Shown here: positions 18,257 through 27,693 of the stretch, in pieces | How positions within the stretch are numbered: position 1 is the stretch's first letter | Layout of the letters: each line of letters opens with the position of its first letter | DNA from: Fulvimarina manganoxydans | Lineage (GTDB): Bacteria; Pseudomonadota; Alphaproteobacteria; Rhizobiales; Rhizobiaceae | NCBI RefSeq assembly: GCF_900176465.1 | Contig: NZ_FWXR01000020.1 | Location: forward strand, 1 to 64,000 | Direction of reading: 5' to 3' | Length of the DNA stretch: 64,000 nt | Program-made: the position numbers and the translations under genes | The notes under the pieces: model-generated | Databases searched by the model: none | Told to the model about the DNA's origin: nothing | What the model saw: the letters and a program-made list of their open reading frames with translations, nothing else

Positions 18257-19861
18257 TTAGCTCTTCCCGACCGTCTCCAGGAAGGGCTGCTTCCGCTCTG
18301 CGACCAGCCCCTTGAAGGTGGAGTAGGTCAGCACCAGAAGCAGAATCGCGAAGGGGAAACCCGTTGCGATCGCCGCGCCCTGCAGCGCAGCCAAGCCGCC
18401 ACCAAGAAGCAGCGCGATCGCCACCAGACCTTCGAAGGTCGCCCAGAAAACGCGCTGAGGAACCGGCGCATCCACCTTGCCGCCAGCCGTGATCGTATCG
18501 ATGACAAGCGAGCCGGAGTCCGACGAGGTCACGAAGAACACGATGACGAGGATGATCCCGATGAAAGAGGTGATCGTCGTCAGGGGTAGCTGACCGAGCA
18601 TGGCGAAGAGCTTCACCGGAAGGTCCGCATCCACGATGCCGGTATAGCCCGCGATTGTTTCGGTCAGCGCCGTACCGCCGAAGACGGTCATCCAAATGAT
18701 GGAGACGACTGTCGGAACCACGAGGACGCAGGTCATGAATTCGCGGACCGTGCGACCGCGCGAGACGCGCGCGATGAACATCCCCACAAAGGGCGACCAG
18801 CTCATCCACCAGGCCCAATAGAAGGTCGTCCAGCCGGTTCGGAAATTGTCGTCCTCACGCCCGAATGGCATCGATAGCGGGATCAGATCGCGGAAATAGG
18901 CGACCGTGTTTCCGACGAAACCACGGACGAGATCCATGGTCGGACCGACGAAGAAGACGAATCCGAGAAGCAGGATGGCCAGGACCATATTGATCTCGGA
19001 CAAACGCTTCACGCCCGAATCGAGCCCTGCCACCACCGAGATGAGGGCGACGCCGGTGATGCAGCAGATCAGAACGACATTGGTCAGATTGGTGTCTGGA
19101 ACGCCGAACAGATAGTTCAGACCAGCCGCCGCTTGCTCCGCGCCGAACCCCAGAGAAGTCGCGAGGCCGAACAGGGTCGCGAAGACGGCGAGGATGTCGA
19201 TGATGTGGCCCGGCCAACCCCAGACCCGATCCTTCAGAAGCGGATAGAAGGCCGAGCGCATGGTCAGCGGCAGGCCCCAATTATAGGAGAAGAAAGCGAG
19301 AGCCAGGGCCACCACGGCATAGATCGCCCATGGGTGAAGCGCCCAGTGATAGAGCGTCGCGGCCATACCCAGGCGCCGTGCTTCCAGCTGCATTCCCTCA
19401 GCGCCGCCAAGCGGTGCCCAGCTCGAACCCGCCAGCGATTCCGAATAATGGGTCACGGGCTCCGAAACGCCGTAGAAAACCAGGCCGATACCCATACCTG
19501 CGGCGAACAGCATGGCGAACCAGCCGAAATAGCCGTAGTCGGGCCGCGCATCCTTGCCGCCCAACCGAACCGAGCCTAAGGGCGATAGGATGAGGCCAAT
19601 GCAGAACAGCACGAAAATGTTGCCTGCGATCAGGAACACCCAGTCGAAGGTCGATGTTATGGCCGGACGGAGCCAGCCGAAAAAGCTGTCGGCCTCGCCG
19701 GGAAAGATCAATGTGAAGGCGACGAAGAGAATGATCACACTCGCCGATATCGGGAACACTGGATTGTGGATATCCAGACCGAATTTCTGCAGGTTGTCTT
19801 GTCCAACCTCGTAATCGGTCACCGATTGGTCGGGGATCATCTCGTCGGGTTGAACCGACAT
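18257..19861 (-). CDS. BCCT-family osmolyte transporter
   Basis: The product is a 534-residue secondary transporter with about 12 helices. It has the family motif AAGMGIGLVFYGVSEP near residue 130; its Gly-Met-Gly-Ile-Gly core is the form found in Na+-coupled betaine carriers such as BetP. The Trp-rich helix TTFYWAWWMSWSPFVGMFIA lies near residue 355. The ATG at 19861 follows AAAGGAG at good spacing, and an earlier ATG at 19912 has none. The substrate is likely glycine betaine, choline, ectoine or proline. The ectoine cluster about 8 kb away makes a compatible-solute role plausible. It sits alone between crcB and rarA. Confidence 0.9.
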   Translation of the reverse strand: MSVQPDEMIPDQSVTDYEVGQDNLQKFGLDIHNPVFPISASVIILFVAFTLIFPGEADSFFGWLRPAITSTFDWVFLIAGNIFVLFCIGLILSPLGSVRLGGKDARPDYGYFGWFAMLFAAGMGIGLVFYGVSEPVTHYSESLAGSSWAPLGGAEGMQLEARRLGMAATLYHWALHPWAIYAVVALALAFFSYNWGLPLTMRSAFYPLLKDRVWGWPGHIIDILAVFATLFGLATSLGFGAEQAAAGLNYLFGVPDTNLTNVVLICCITGVALISVVAGLDSGVKRLSEINMVLAILLLGFVFFVGPTMDLVRGFVGNTVAYFRDLIPLSMPFGREDDNFRTGWTTFYWAWWMSWSPFVGMFIARVSRGRTVREFMTCVLVVPTVVSIIWMTVFGGTALTETIAGYTGIVDADLPVKLFAMLGQLPLTTITSFIGIILVIVFFVTSSDSGSLVIDTITAGGKVDAPVPQRVFWATFEGLVAIALLLGGGLAALQGAAIATGFPFAILLLVLTYSTFKGLVAERKQPFLETVGKS

Positions 19862-20156
19862 GAGCACTCCTTTGATTGTTGCATCAAGTGGGTCCGCGAA
19901 GGCGCAGACCAATGCGGAAGGTCGAGCAAATGGAACCTAGCGCGACGCGATCAAGCAGCGCGCTTGGAGCGGGTCCATTGGCGCAAAAAAATTGAGAGCC
20001 CACAACACGTGGAGTAAAGCTGTTGCGCGGCGAACGAATTCAAGGCTAGCGCAGTGCCTGGCCGAATTCAATGCGATGCAAGAATCCTCGCCTTGCCGGT
20101 CAGTAATGTGGCCTCGTCGTCGAAAAGGCGGCTGGTCGATCGAGCCCTCGCAAGAA

Positions 20157-21539
20157 CTATTCTTCGGCGTCGCTGGTTCGTTCCCGCCGCAATCGGCTCA
20201 GGCGTTCGAGCCTTTCACCAATGCGGGCCTCGGCGCCATAGGGCGTCGGATGGTAATAGGCCTCTCGCTCCATTTCGTCTGGAAAATAATTCTGGCCGGA
20301 AAATGCGTCAGGCTCATCGTGATCGTAGCGATAGCCCGACCCATAGCCTTCGGACTTCATCAATTGAGCCGGCGCGTTGAGGATGTGGCGGGGTGGCAGG
20401 AGCGAACCATGGGCTTTGGCCGCGCGCATTCCCGCCTTGTAGGCCACATAGGCCGCATTCGATTTCGGTGCAGACGCCAGATAGATGCATGCCTGAGCCA
20501 GGGCGAGTTCGCCCTCCGGCGATCCCAGATAGTCGTAGGCATCCTTGGCCGCGAGCGTGATCGCAAGCGCGTTCGGATCGGCAAGTCCGATGTCCTCGGA
20601 CGCCATGCGCACCAAGCGCCGACCGAGATAGAGCGGGTCTTCGCCGGCATCGAGCATTCGGCACAGCCAGTAGAGCGCGGCATCCGGGTCGGAACCTCGC
20701 ACCGACTTATGAAGTGCTGAAATGAGGTTGTAATGCCCGTCTCGGCTCTTGTCATAGACAGGCGCCCGCCTTTGCACGATCTCCTGGAGACCGTCGGCGC
20801 CGAATGTCTCGTTCGGCCCTGCCGCTCGCCAGACCTCTTCGGCGAGGCTGAGGGCGGCCCGACCATCGCCGTCGCAAAGACGCAGGAGCACCGATCGAGC
20901 CTCCCCGGTCAAGGGAAGTGGCCGTTCCTCGATCGCTTCAGCTCGCTCCAAAAGGCTTTCGATCGCCTCCGAGGACAACGAGCGAAAGGTCAAGACACGC
21001 GCCCGCGACAAGAGAGCGGCGTTCAACTCGAAAGAGGGATTTTCCGTCGTCGCGCCCACGAGAACCACCGTTCCGTCTTCCATCACGGGCAGGAAACTAT
21101 CCTGTTGCGTGCGGTTGAAGCGATGGATCTCGTCGACGAAGAGGAGCGTCGGGCGGCCATTGGAGCGCCGATGGCGCGCGGCTTCAAAGACCCGCTTGAG
21201 ATCGGCGACGCCTGAGAAAATAGCGGAGATCTGTTCGAACGCATAATCGCCATGGCCGGCCAGAAGCCGCGCGACGGTTGTCTTTCCCGTGCCCGGCGGG
21301 CCCCAGAAAATCATCGAGCTGAGCGAGCCCGTCGCGAGCATGCGGGTGAGAACGCCCCCCTCCCCGGTCAGATGATCCTGGCCAACGACTTCAGCAAGCG
21401 TTGCCGGACGTAGACGGTCGGCGAGTGGCCTCGGCGGTTCCGGCTTCGCCTTGGTCGGGGTCTTCGCCGTCGAGCGTTGCGACGACGACCGGTCGCGCGG
21501 AGCGGCTTCGTCCTGGGAATTGCCGAACAGATCAGCCAT
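20157..21539 (-). CDS. rarA: Replication-associated recombination protein A (RarA/MgsA)
   Basis: The 460-residue AAA+ ATPase acts at stalled replication forks. Walker A GPPGTGKTTVARLL is at about residue 80, Walker B LLFVDEIHRFNRTQQDSFLP near 135, then sensor-1 GATTENPSFELN. The C-terminal half has the MgsA-type tetramerisation region (HYNLISALHKSVRGSDPDAA, RRLVRMASEDIGLADP, NAAYVAYKAG). It starts 3 bp after the degQ stop, forming a two-gene unit with it. Confidence 0.95.
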   Translation of the reverse strand: MADLFGNSQDEAAPRDRSSSQRSTAKTPTKAKPEPPRPLADRLRPATLAEVVGQDHLTGEGGVLTRMLATGSLSSMIFWGPPGTGKTTVARLLAGHGDYAFEQISAIFSGVADLKRVFEAARHRRSNGRPTLLFVDEIHRFNRTQQDSFLPVMEDGTVVLVGATTENPSFELNAALLSRARVLTFRSLSSEAIESLLERAEAIEERPLPLTGEARSVLLRLCDGDGRAALSLAEEVWRAAGPNETFGADGLQEIVQRRAPVYDKSRDGHYNLISALHKSVRGSDPDAALYWLCRMLDAGEDPLYLGRRLVRMASEDIGLADPNALAITLAAKDAYDYLGSPEGELALAQACIYLASAPKSNAAYVAYKAGMRAAKAHGSLLPPRHILNAPAQLMKSEGYGSGYRYDHDEPDAFSGQNYFPDEMEREAYYHPTPYGAEARIGERLERLSRLRRERTSDAEE

Positions 21540-21542
21540 CGC

Positions 21543-23111
21543 TCAACGCACCCGCTGGACGAGCCGCCGCCCGCCGCGATCGATCTCGAAGTCCCAACCG
21601 TCCCAGCGTTCCGAGAGAATGTCTTTCAAACGCGCGACGTCTTCCACCGCATTGCCATTGATCTCGGTGATCACATCGCGAGGCCGCAGGCCGAAGCGGG
21701 CGGCCAGGGATCGCGGCTCGACATCCGCCACGACGACACCGCGCTTTTCAAGCGGCATGCCAAGATCCTCGGCAACGCGCGGCGAAAGATTCCAGACAGT
21801 CGCGCCTGAAAAGGGATTGCGTCCCTCGACCCGCTCCTCGTCCCGAGCCGGTTCTTCTGGAGCGGCCATAAGTGGGAGTGAGAGCGTCGTCTGGCTCTCG
21901 TTGCGCAAAACCGTCAGATCAACGGTGTGGCCGATGCCGGTCGTTGCCAGGCGATAGCCGAGACCGTCCGGATCATTGACGGTGAAGGTGCCGACCTTCA
22001 GGACCACGTCGCCGACCTCCAAGCCGGCCTCGGCCGCCGGGGAGCCCTTGGCGACCGCGTGAACAAGCGCACCTGCAGGGCGTCCCAGACCCAAAGCTTC
22101 GGCAATGTCGGGTGTGACCGGGGAAAAGCTCGCGCCCACATAAGGCCGCTCGAAACGCCCACCGGCCTTTGCTGCCCTGACGAAGCTCGACACCATATTG
22201 GAGGGAATGGCAAATCCAATGCCGTTCGAGCCGCCGGAGCGCGAGAAGATCGCGGTGTTCACCCCGACCAGACGCCCTTTCATGTCGATGAGCGCGCCGC
22301 CGGAATTGCCCGGATTGATCGCCGCATCGGTCTGGATGAAGAAGCCGAAGTCGCCGCGCGAGACGTGAGTGCGGGCAAGCGCCGAGACGATCCCGTTCGT
22401 AACCGTCTGGCCGATCCCGAAGGGATTGCCGATCGCAAGGACCAGATCGCCGATCTCCAACCCATCGCTGTCGGCGATCGGCAAAGCCGGAAAGGTCGTA
22501 TCGGCCCCTTCAATCTTGAGGACGGCCAGATCCACGTTCTCATCCTTCAAGAGAACGGATGTCTCGAATTCGCGACCATCGGCAAACGCGATCTTGACCT
22601 CGTCGGCATCGGCTACGACGTGGTTATTGGTTACGACGAGACCGCTCTGATCGACGATGACGCCCGAGCCAAGCGAACTTTCCATACGGGGCTCGCGCTC
22701 TCGTGGACCGCCGAAGAACTGGCCAAAAAAGGGATCGCCCGCAAACGGCGATCGGCTTTGCGGGACGGCGCGTGCGGCATAAACATTGACGACCGATGGG
22801 GCTGAACGGCGGATCAGTGGCGCGAAGGTCAGCGATATTTCTCCGCGACTTTCGGGCACGCGCTCGCCTTCGCCTAATCCGCTGCCGAGACGCGGCGCGA
22901 GTTCCTCCGCCTGCGAGTGCGAAGGGGGTTCCGATGGCAAGGGGGCCGCCGGAGCCGGTCGTGGTTCAGCGGGCGATGTCTCGTCCGATTGGCTTTGCCC
23001 GCCGAAGAGGTCTCCCAAGCTCCAAGCCCACGCGTCCTGCATCGGGACCGTCAGGGTGCAAAGAAGGATGGCCGCCACTGCGGCGCTCATAACACGTTTC
23101 GGATCCGCCAC
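21543..23111 (-). CDS. Do-family periplasmic serine protease (DegP/DegQ type)
   Basis: This is a periplasmic quality-control protease. I chose a GTG at 23111, behind GGGAG, giving 522 residues. It begins with a signal peptide (MSAAVAAILLCTLTVPMQDAWA) and a Ser/Pro/Glu-rich linker. The trypsin-like domain has His in VVTNNHVVADADEV, Asp in ENVDLAVLKIEG and Ser in INPGNSGGALID. Two PDZ domains follow (near residues 320-410 and 430-520), the second ending FEIDRGGRRLVQRVR. An open frame continues to 23201, but that extension is basic and unconvincing as a signal sequence. It is cotranscribed with rarA. Confidence 0.93.
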   Translation of the reverse strand: MADPKRVMSAAVAAILLCTLTVPMQDAWAWSLGDLFGGQSQSDETSPAEPRPAPAAPLPSEPPSHSQAEELAPRLGSGLGEGERVPESRGEISLTFAPLIRRSAPSVVNVYAARAVPQSRSPFAGDPFFGQFFGGPREREPRMESSLGSGVIVDQSGLVVTNNHVVADADEVKIAFADGREFETSVLLKDENVDLAVLKIEGADTTFPALPIADSDGLEIGDLVLAIGNPFGIGQTVTNGIVSALARTHVSRGDFGFFIQTDAAINPGNSGGALIDMKGRLVGVNTAIFSRSGGSNGIGFAIPSNMVSSFVRAAKAGGRFERPYVGASFSPVTPDIAEALGLGRPAGALVHAVAKGSPAAEAGLEVGDVVLKVGTFTVNDPDGLGYRLATTGIGHTVDLTVLRNESQTTLSLPLMAAPEEPARDEERVEGRNPFSGATVWNLSPRVAEDLGMPLEKRGVVVADVEPRSLAARFGLRPRDVITEINGNAVEDVARLKDILSERWDGWDFEIDRGGRRLVQRVR

Positions 23112-23308
23112 TACCCTACTCCCGACCTCGGCGGTCCGACGCTCGACGTTCGGACCCCGATTTCTCACGAGGATGCGCCGCGTCGCCGCGGCCCCTCGCA
23201 TGTCGGCAATCGCTTAGACCACTCGGTGGGAGATTGTGAACCGTTTTCGCATCTACATCGCGTGCAGCCGGATGCGAACGGACATAGACAATGCACGTAG
23301 CCCGGACG

Positions 23309-23340
23309 TGAAAAAAAGGGGCGTTGGCCCCTTTTTTTCA
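23309..23340. terminator. Bidirectional rho-independent terminator
   Basis: The arms AAAAAAAGGGGC (23311-23322) and GCCCCTTTTTTT (23327-23338), extended by TG/CA, enclose a GTTG loop. A T run follows the stem on either strand. On the minus strand it lies 37 bp past the stop of the 43-residue secreted peptide gene. Confidence 0.92.
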
Positions 23341-23376
23341 AACGTCAAATCCAGAACTCTATCGTCGCCCGCGATA

Positions 23377-23508
23377 TTACTGGGCGGTCACTTGGGCAGA
23401 TTGCGCCGCAGCGGAAGTCTCCGCAGGGAGATCCGCGGTCGCATAGCTTGCTGTCAACACGGCAAACGCACCGATGGCACCAAGCAGCGTCAGGAGGGTT
23501 CGACGCAT
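23377..23508 (-). CDS. Small secreted peptide, 43 residues
   Basis: The ATG at 23508 follows GGAGCG on the minus strand at suitable spacing. The product begins MRRTLLTLLGAIGAFAVLTA followed by SYATA, a textbook signal peptide with an A-x-A type cleavage site. The mature part is only about 18 residues, rich in Ala, Ser, Glu and Gln (ADLPAETSAAAQSAQVTAQ). A strong terminator follows 37 bp downstream and a palindrome lies directly upstream, so it looks like an independent transcription unit. No family is recognised. The gene is too short for ordinary ORF callers but has start, stop, ribosome-binding site, export signal and terminator. Confidence 0.72.
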   Translation of the reverse strand: MRRTLLTLLGAIGAFAVLTASYATADLPAETSAAAQSAQVTAQ

Positions 23509-23521
23509 TGGAAAGCGCTCC

Positions 23522-23534
23522 GTTTGATTCAAAC
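23522..23534. promoter_or_regulatory. 13-bp palindrome upstream of the small secreted peptide
   Basis: GTTTGA-T-TCAAAC is a perfect inverted repeat around one central base, 14-26 bp upstream of the ATG at 23508 and next to the ribosome-binding site. It could be a repressor operator or fold over the translation start. No regulator can be named. Confidence 0.4.
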
Positions 23535-24010
23535 TCTCGGTAGTTTGCATGACGATTCTTTAAATCCCCGTAAATTCTGCCACATTTCTGTGAGGGCGTC
23601 CCTGCTCCGTTGGGATAAGTCTGTTGAACCGATTTGGTTGCATATCAATGGCATCGAGCAGGCGCCGGTCTCGCGGGCTGCGAATGCCACGTCTCCGCGC
23701 ACCAGCATAGCGCATTTGCATCACAGTCTGACGGAAGCCGAAAGTCGTCATTCTGCGAGTTGAGCCATGCGGCTTTCATGCATCGCACGGACCGGCTCCC
23801 GGAACAGGAACTGGTCCGAGCCATCGTCTAGCAGGAACGTTGTCGCCGCCTGTTTTTCCGCGAAACAGGATCAGCGGGACACCGCACTCATATTGGTTGG
23901 TGGGTCCATGAAAGCACAGCTTGTACATGGCCGTAGGCGGCTCTGGCCGTCATCGAGACATTCACTGGATGCGCATTGACCCCAAGGGCCAATTCATCCG
24001 TCTAGCGCTA
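23535..24010. other. 480-bp intergenic region
   Basis: It holds the upstream DNA of the small secreted peptide gene and the 3' flank of the epimerase gene. Short frames exist on both strands, but none has a ribosome-binding site or recognisable product. I see no clear hairpin terminator after the epimerase stop. Confidence 0.4.
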
Positions 24011-25036
24011 TCAAATATGACCTTGAGCACGCAGGCTCTTTAGCGTGGCTTCCACGGCCTCTTCGGGCGTGCGCAGGCCACGGCCCAAAAGGGCTTCTGC
24101 AGGCCGGCTATCGATCGACTTGTAGCGCCCTAGTTCCGAAATCGCCGGCGCGACTTGCCGCGAGAAATGTCCGAGAATGCGGACCACCGAGTTGGGAAGG
24201 ATCCAACGCGGTCTGCGCTTTTCGTAACTCGGTTCGAATTCGGCAATCGTGGCGCCGAGTTGGATCGGCGATCGCATACCGCCGGATAGGAGGTATCGCC
24301 GGCCCGGAGCCTCCAGAGCGCTCAACGCCGCGACATGGGCGTCTGCGACATCTCTCACATCGACGACGCCGAAAGCGACGTCCGGAGCGAAGGGAATCGG
24401 ATATCTCATCAAGGTAGCGATGATCTGCGCGGACGTCCCGAGGCGGTCACCGAGCAAGGGTCCGAGGACGAAGCCTGGGTTGATCGCGACGAGCTCCGTT
24501 TCGGTTCCTTCGACGCGTTCCCAAGCCGCGCGCTCGGCCAATGTCTTCGAGACGGCATAAGGATAGGCGACGTCGCTTTCGACATTTGTCCAGTCCGCTT
24601 CATCGAATGGCCTCTCCGCGCGGTTGGAATGGCCGATATAGACGGCGACTACCGACGAAGTCAGAACAATGCGCTCGACGCCAGCGGCGATCGCTGCATC
24701 GAGCACGTGAAGTGTGCCGTCCCGCGCGACGGGAACGAGATCGTATTTGCCCTTGGGTTGGGTCGGCGGAAAAGGTGATGCCGTGTGGACGACGAAGCGG
24801 CAGCCATCCACCGCCCGTGGCCAGTCGGCACTTCGCGTGAGGTCGGCTTCGACAAACTCCAAGCGATCGACGGCATGGCCAGCGGCAGCCAGCGTCGATC
24901 GGACCGCCTCACCTCTTGCCATACTGCGAACGGAACCGCGAAGGTGAAAACCAGCATCGAGAAGGCGCGCTGCAATATGCTTTGCGATAAAGCCGGACAG
25001 GCCAGTGAGCAAAATTGTTGTCTTACTGTCGTTCAC
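24011..25036 (-). CDS. NAD(P)-dependent epimerase/reductase, dihydroflavonol-reductase-like
   Basis: The 341-residue extended short-chain dehydrogenase/reductase has the Rossmann motif LTGLSGFIAKHIAARLL at residues 10-26. NAD(P)-contacting RGSVRSM follows, then the catalytic LTSSVVAVY and YPYAVSKTLAERAAWE (Tyr and Lys). The family reduces carbonyls of varied small molecules, so the substrate is unknown. It stands between the degQ block and rplQ, which in related genomes are usually close neighbours, and its upstream DNA is AT-rich. I infer a later insertion. Confidence 0.87.
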   Translation of the reverse strand: MNDSKTTILLTGLSGFIAKHIAARLLDAGFHLRGSVRSMARGEAVRSTLAAAGHAVDRLEFVEADLTRSADWPRAVDGCRFVVHTASPFPPTQPKGKYDLVPVARDGTLHVLDAAIAAGVERIVLTSSVVAVYIGHSNRAERPFDEADWTNVESDVAYPYAVSKTLAERAAWERVEGTETELVAINPGFVLGPLLGDRLGTSAQIIATLMRYPIPFAPDVAFGVVDVRDVADAHVAALSALEAPGRRYLLSGGMRSPIQLGATIAEFEPSYEKRRPRWILPNSVVRILGHFSRQVAPAISELGRYKSIDSRPAEALLGRGLRTPEEAVEATLKSLRAQGHI

Positions 25037-25293
25037 CTGTTTAGACCTCCTGTTCGGCTCCTTGCATCTATACGGAAATAGAAGCAGGATAATGCAGCGT
25101 CGCTAAAGACAACTCAAGCGCTAAACTCGCGACGCGAATATTCAAACAGTTAAATATAATACTACTTCTATAAAATGCCGATCGACAGGGTCTCTAGCCG
25201 GAAGAAACTTCGCGGGTTCGCAAACCTGACGAAAAGGGTAAGTTACGAGAAAAATCGACGCGAATGCCCCAGCACCCCGTCGCAAGCCCAACG
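25037..25293. other. AT-rich intergenic stretch upstream of the epimerase gene
   Basis: The part at 25130-25190 (containing AACAGTTAAATATAATACTA) is clearly AT-richer than the rest of the window. It probably carries the epimerase promoter. No ORF with a ribosome-binding site is seen here. Confidence 0.4.
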
Positions 25294-25297
25294 AAAA

Positions 25298-25316
25298 AGG
25301 GGCCACGAAGGCCCCT
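25298..25316 (-). terminator. Terminator of the rpsM-rplQ operon
   Basis: AGGGGCC and GGCCCCT pair around a 5-nt loop. On the minus strand the stem runs straight into a five-T run. It lies 32 bp past the rplQ stop. Confidence 0.9.
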
Positions 25317-25347
25317 AATTTGATGTCGATCTCGATACCTCACAGCC

Positions 25348-25773
25348 TCAGGCGGCTTCGGTCTCATTCTCTTCTGCCTCGCGGCGGGCGCGATCGGCAG
25401 CGCCGCGGGCTTCGGGATCACGGTCGACGAATTCGATGACGGCCATAGGCGCATTGTCGCCATAGCGGAAGCCGGCCTTCATGACGCGACAGTAGCCGCC
25501 CTGGCGCTCGGCGTAACGCGGAGCCAGCGCGTCGAACAGCTTGGAGACCGCAGCCTCGTCGCGAAGGCGAGAGGCCGCCAGACGGCGCGCATGCAGGTCG
25601 CCGCGCTTGCCAAGGGTGATCAGCTTCTCGACGATCGGACGCAGATCCTTCGCCTTGGGCAAGGTGGTGACGATCTGCTCGTGCGTGATGAGCGAAGCCG
25701 CCATATTGGCGAACATTGCCTTACGGTGGCTGGAGGTGCGGTTGAGTTTGCGGCCGCGATTGCCGTGACGCAT
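25348..25773 (-). CDS. rplQ: 50S ribosomal protein L17
   Basis: The 141-residue protein begins [20 protein letters not shown], the invariant L17 start. It continues with [20 protein letters not shown] and a glycine-rich [18 protein letters not shown] region. The Ala/Glu-rich tail is typical of alphaproteobacterial L17. It is the last gene of the rpsM-rpsK-rpoA-rplQ operon. Confidence 0.98.
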   Translation of the reverse strand: MRHGNRGRKLNRTSSHRKAMFANMAASLITHEQIVTTLPKAKDLRPIVEKLITLGKRGDLHARRLAASRLRDEAAVSKLFDALAPRYAERQGGYCRVMKAGFRYGDNAPMAVIEFVDRDPEARGAADRARREAEENETEAA

Positions 25774-25916
25774 GGGGTTATTCCTTTGAAGTCAGAGGCC
25801 GGCTCTTGATTGGCCGGGGGTCGGGATCTTTGCGTCCCTGCCGTTCACAGACGACAGGCCGCCGTTCCTTTGAAAGATTTCATCACCTGCCGGCTCGAAG
25901 ACCTGCCGGACAGAAA

Positions 25917-25948
25917 CGCCCGCCCCGGAATCACCTCCAGGGCGGGCG
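25917..25948 (-). other. Hairpin between rpoA and rplQ with a Shine-Dalgarno-like loop
   Basis: CGCCCGCCC and GGGCGGGCG form a 9-bp GC stem, 8 bp after the rpoA stop. On the minus strand the loop displays GGAGGTGATT, almost the full complement of the 16S rRNA 3' tail, and the stem is followed by TTTCT. It may be an attenuator or RNA-stabilising hairpin separating rpoA from rplQ. Confidence 0.45.
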
Positions 25949-25955
25949 CGAGCAC

Positions 25956-26996
25956 TCAATACTGGTCTTCGTAGCGCTTGGCCAGATCGTCGATATTCTC
26001 CGGCGGCCAGGACTGCACTTCCATCCCGAGATGCAGACCCATAGAGGCCAGAACCTCCTTGATCTCGTTCAGCGACTTGCGGCCGAAATTCGGCGTGCGA
26101 AGCATTTCCGCTTCCGTCTTCTGAATGAGGTCGCCGATATAGACGATGTTGTCGTTCTTCAGGCAGTTCGCCGAGCGGACCGAAAGCTCCAGCTCGTCGA
26201 CCTTCTTGAGCAGCGCCGGATTGAAGGCGAGCTCGGCCATCGGCTCCTCGGCGCCAGCGGCACCGGCGATCGGCGCGCCGCGCTGGTCGCGCTGCGGCTC
26301 CTCGAAATTGATGAAGACCGACAGCTGGTCCTGGATGATACGCGCAGCATAAGCCACGGCATCCTCGCCAGAGATCGAGCCATCGGTCTCGATCGTCATG
26401 GAGAGCTTGTCCTTGTTGAGATCCTGCCCCTCGCGGGTGTTCTCGACCTTGTAGGACACTTTCTTGACCGGCGAGAACAGCGCATCGACCGGGATGAGAC
26501 CGATCGGCGCGTCTTCGGCGCGGTTCTGATCGGCGGGGACATAGCCCTTGCCGATATTGACTGTGAACTCCATCCGGATCTCGGCGCCGTCGTCGAGGGT
26601 GCAGATCTCGTGATCCGGGTTGAGGACCTCGACATCGCCGACGGTCTGAATGTCACCAGCGCGCACAACGCCCGGACCCTGCTTGCGCAGGACCATGCGC
26701 TTCGGGCCTTCGCCCTGCATGCCGATGTTGATTTCCTTGATGTTGAGGACGATGTCGGTCACGTCCTCGCGCACACCTGCAATCGAGGAAAACTCGTGCA
26801 GGACGCCGTCGATCTGGACGGCGGTGACAGCAGCGCCCCTCAGGGAGGAGAGAAGGACGCGGCGGAGGGCGTTACCGATCGTCAGACCGAAACCGCGCTC
26901 CAGCGGCTCGGCGACGAGGGTCGCCTTGGTCCGGCCTTCGCTCTTGAAGACGAGTTGATTCGGCTTCGAGAGGTCCTGCCAGTTACTAGCAATCAT
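25956..26996 (-). CDS. rpoA: RNA polymerase alpha subunit
   Basis: The 346-residue subunit nucleates core polymerase assembly and contacts upstream promoter DNA. The N-terminal assembly domain shows [20 protein letters not shown] and [13 protein letters not shown]. The C-terminal DNA-binding domain has [35 protein letters not shown] and [12 protein letters not shown]. Length and order are normal for alphaproteobacteria. Confidence 0.98.
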   Translation of the reverse strand: MIASNWQDLSKPNQLVFKSEGRTKATLVAEPLERGFGLTIGNALRRVLLSSLRGAAVTAVQIDGVLHEFSSIAGVREDVTDIVLNIKEINIGMQGEGPKRMVLRKQGPGVVRAGDIQTVGDVEVLNPDHEICTLDDGAEIRMEFTVNIGKGYVPADQNRAEDAPIGLIPVDALFSPVKKVSYKVENTREGQDLNKDKLSMTIETDGSISGEDAVAYAARIIQDQLSVFINFEEPQRDQRGAPIAGAAGAEEPMAELAFNPALLKKVDELELSVRSANCLKNDNIVYIGDLIQKTEAEMLRTPNFGRKSLNEIKEVLASMGLHLGMEVQSWPPENIDDLAKRYEDQY

Positions 26997-27216
26997 GAGT
27001 ACTGCCTTTCAGTTTCCTCGCCACCATCCAATCGTGGCGATGGTTCTGACACGCCGACGCGCCGCCATTCAGAGTGAAGGGCGGCGCGGGCAAATTGCCG
27101 ACCCCGGCTCGAATGCCGGGGAGAAAGACGTCGGGCCAAGCGATGATCCCGAAGACACATCGCCGGCGGGGCGCGTCGATCCGAAGCCGGGTCGACGGCA
27201 GAGCCGCGAACGTCGA

Positions 27217-27606
27217 TTAGACGCGGCGCTTCTTGCGCGGACGAACACCATTGTGCGGGATCGGCGTCACGTCACGGATCGAGGTGATCGTGAAGCCTGC
27301 CGCCTGAAGCGCGCGGAGCGCCGACTCACGACCGGAGCCCGGACCGCAAACCTCAACTTCCAACGTGCGCATGCCGTGCTCCTGCGCCTTCTTGGCGCAA
27401 TCCTCGGCGGCGATCTGTGCGGCGAACGGGGTGGACTTTCGCGAACCCTTGAACCCTTGCGCCCCGGCCGACGACCAGGCAATCGCATTGCCCTGGGCAT
27501 CCGTGATCGTGATCAGCGTGTTGTTGAAGGTCGAATTCACATGGGCGACGCCCGACGTGATGTTCTTGCGCTCGCGGCGGCGAACGCGCTGTACGTCTTT
27601 AGCCAT
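27217..27606 (-). CDS. rpsK: 30S ribosomal protein S11
   Basis: The 129-residue protein has the S11 signatures [40 protein letters not shown] and the C-terminal [16 protein letters not shown]. It lies 87 bp after rpsM and 220 bp before rpoA. The second gap contains a small hairpin (CCCCGGC/GCCGGGG at 27102-27121). Confidence 0.98.
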   Translation of the reverse strand: MAKDVQRVRRRERKNITSGVAHVNSTFNNTLITITDAQGNAIAWSSAGAQGFKGSRKSTPFAAQIAAEDCAKKAQEHGMRTLEVEVCGPGSGRESALRALQAAGFTITSIRDVTPIPHNGVRPRKKRRV

Positions 27607-27693
27607 TTTCTTGTCTTTCTTTCGATCTCATCACCGCCGTAATACCGGCGGCTCCACCCGGCAGCGGCGCCCCGAAAAGGCGCCACGGCCGCC

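Noticed and set aside
25806-27077. 423-codon plus-strand open frame across rpoA
   Set aside because: It is the antisense shadow of rpoA, caused by high GC at third positions. It has no ribosome-binding site and no family motifs.
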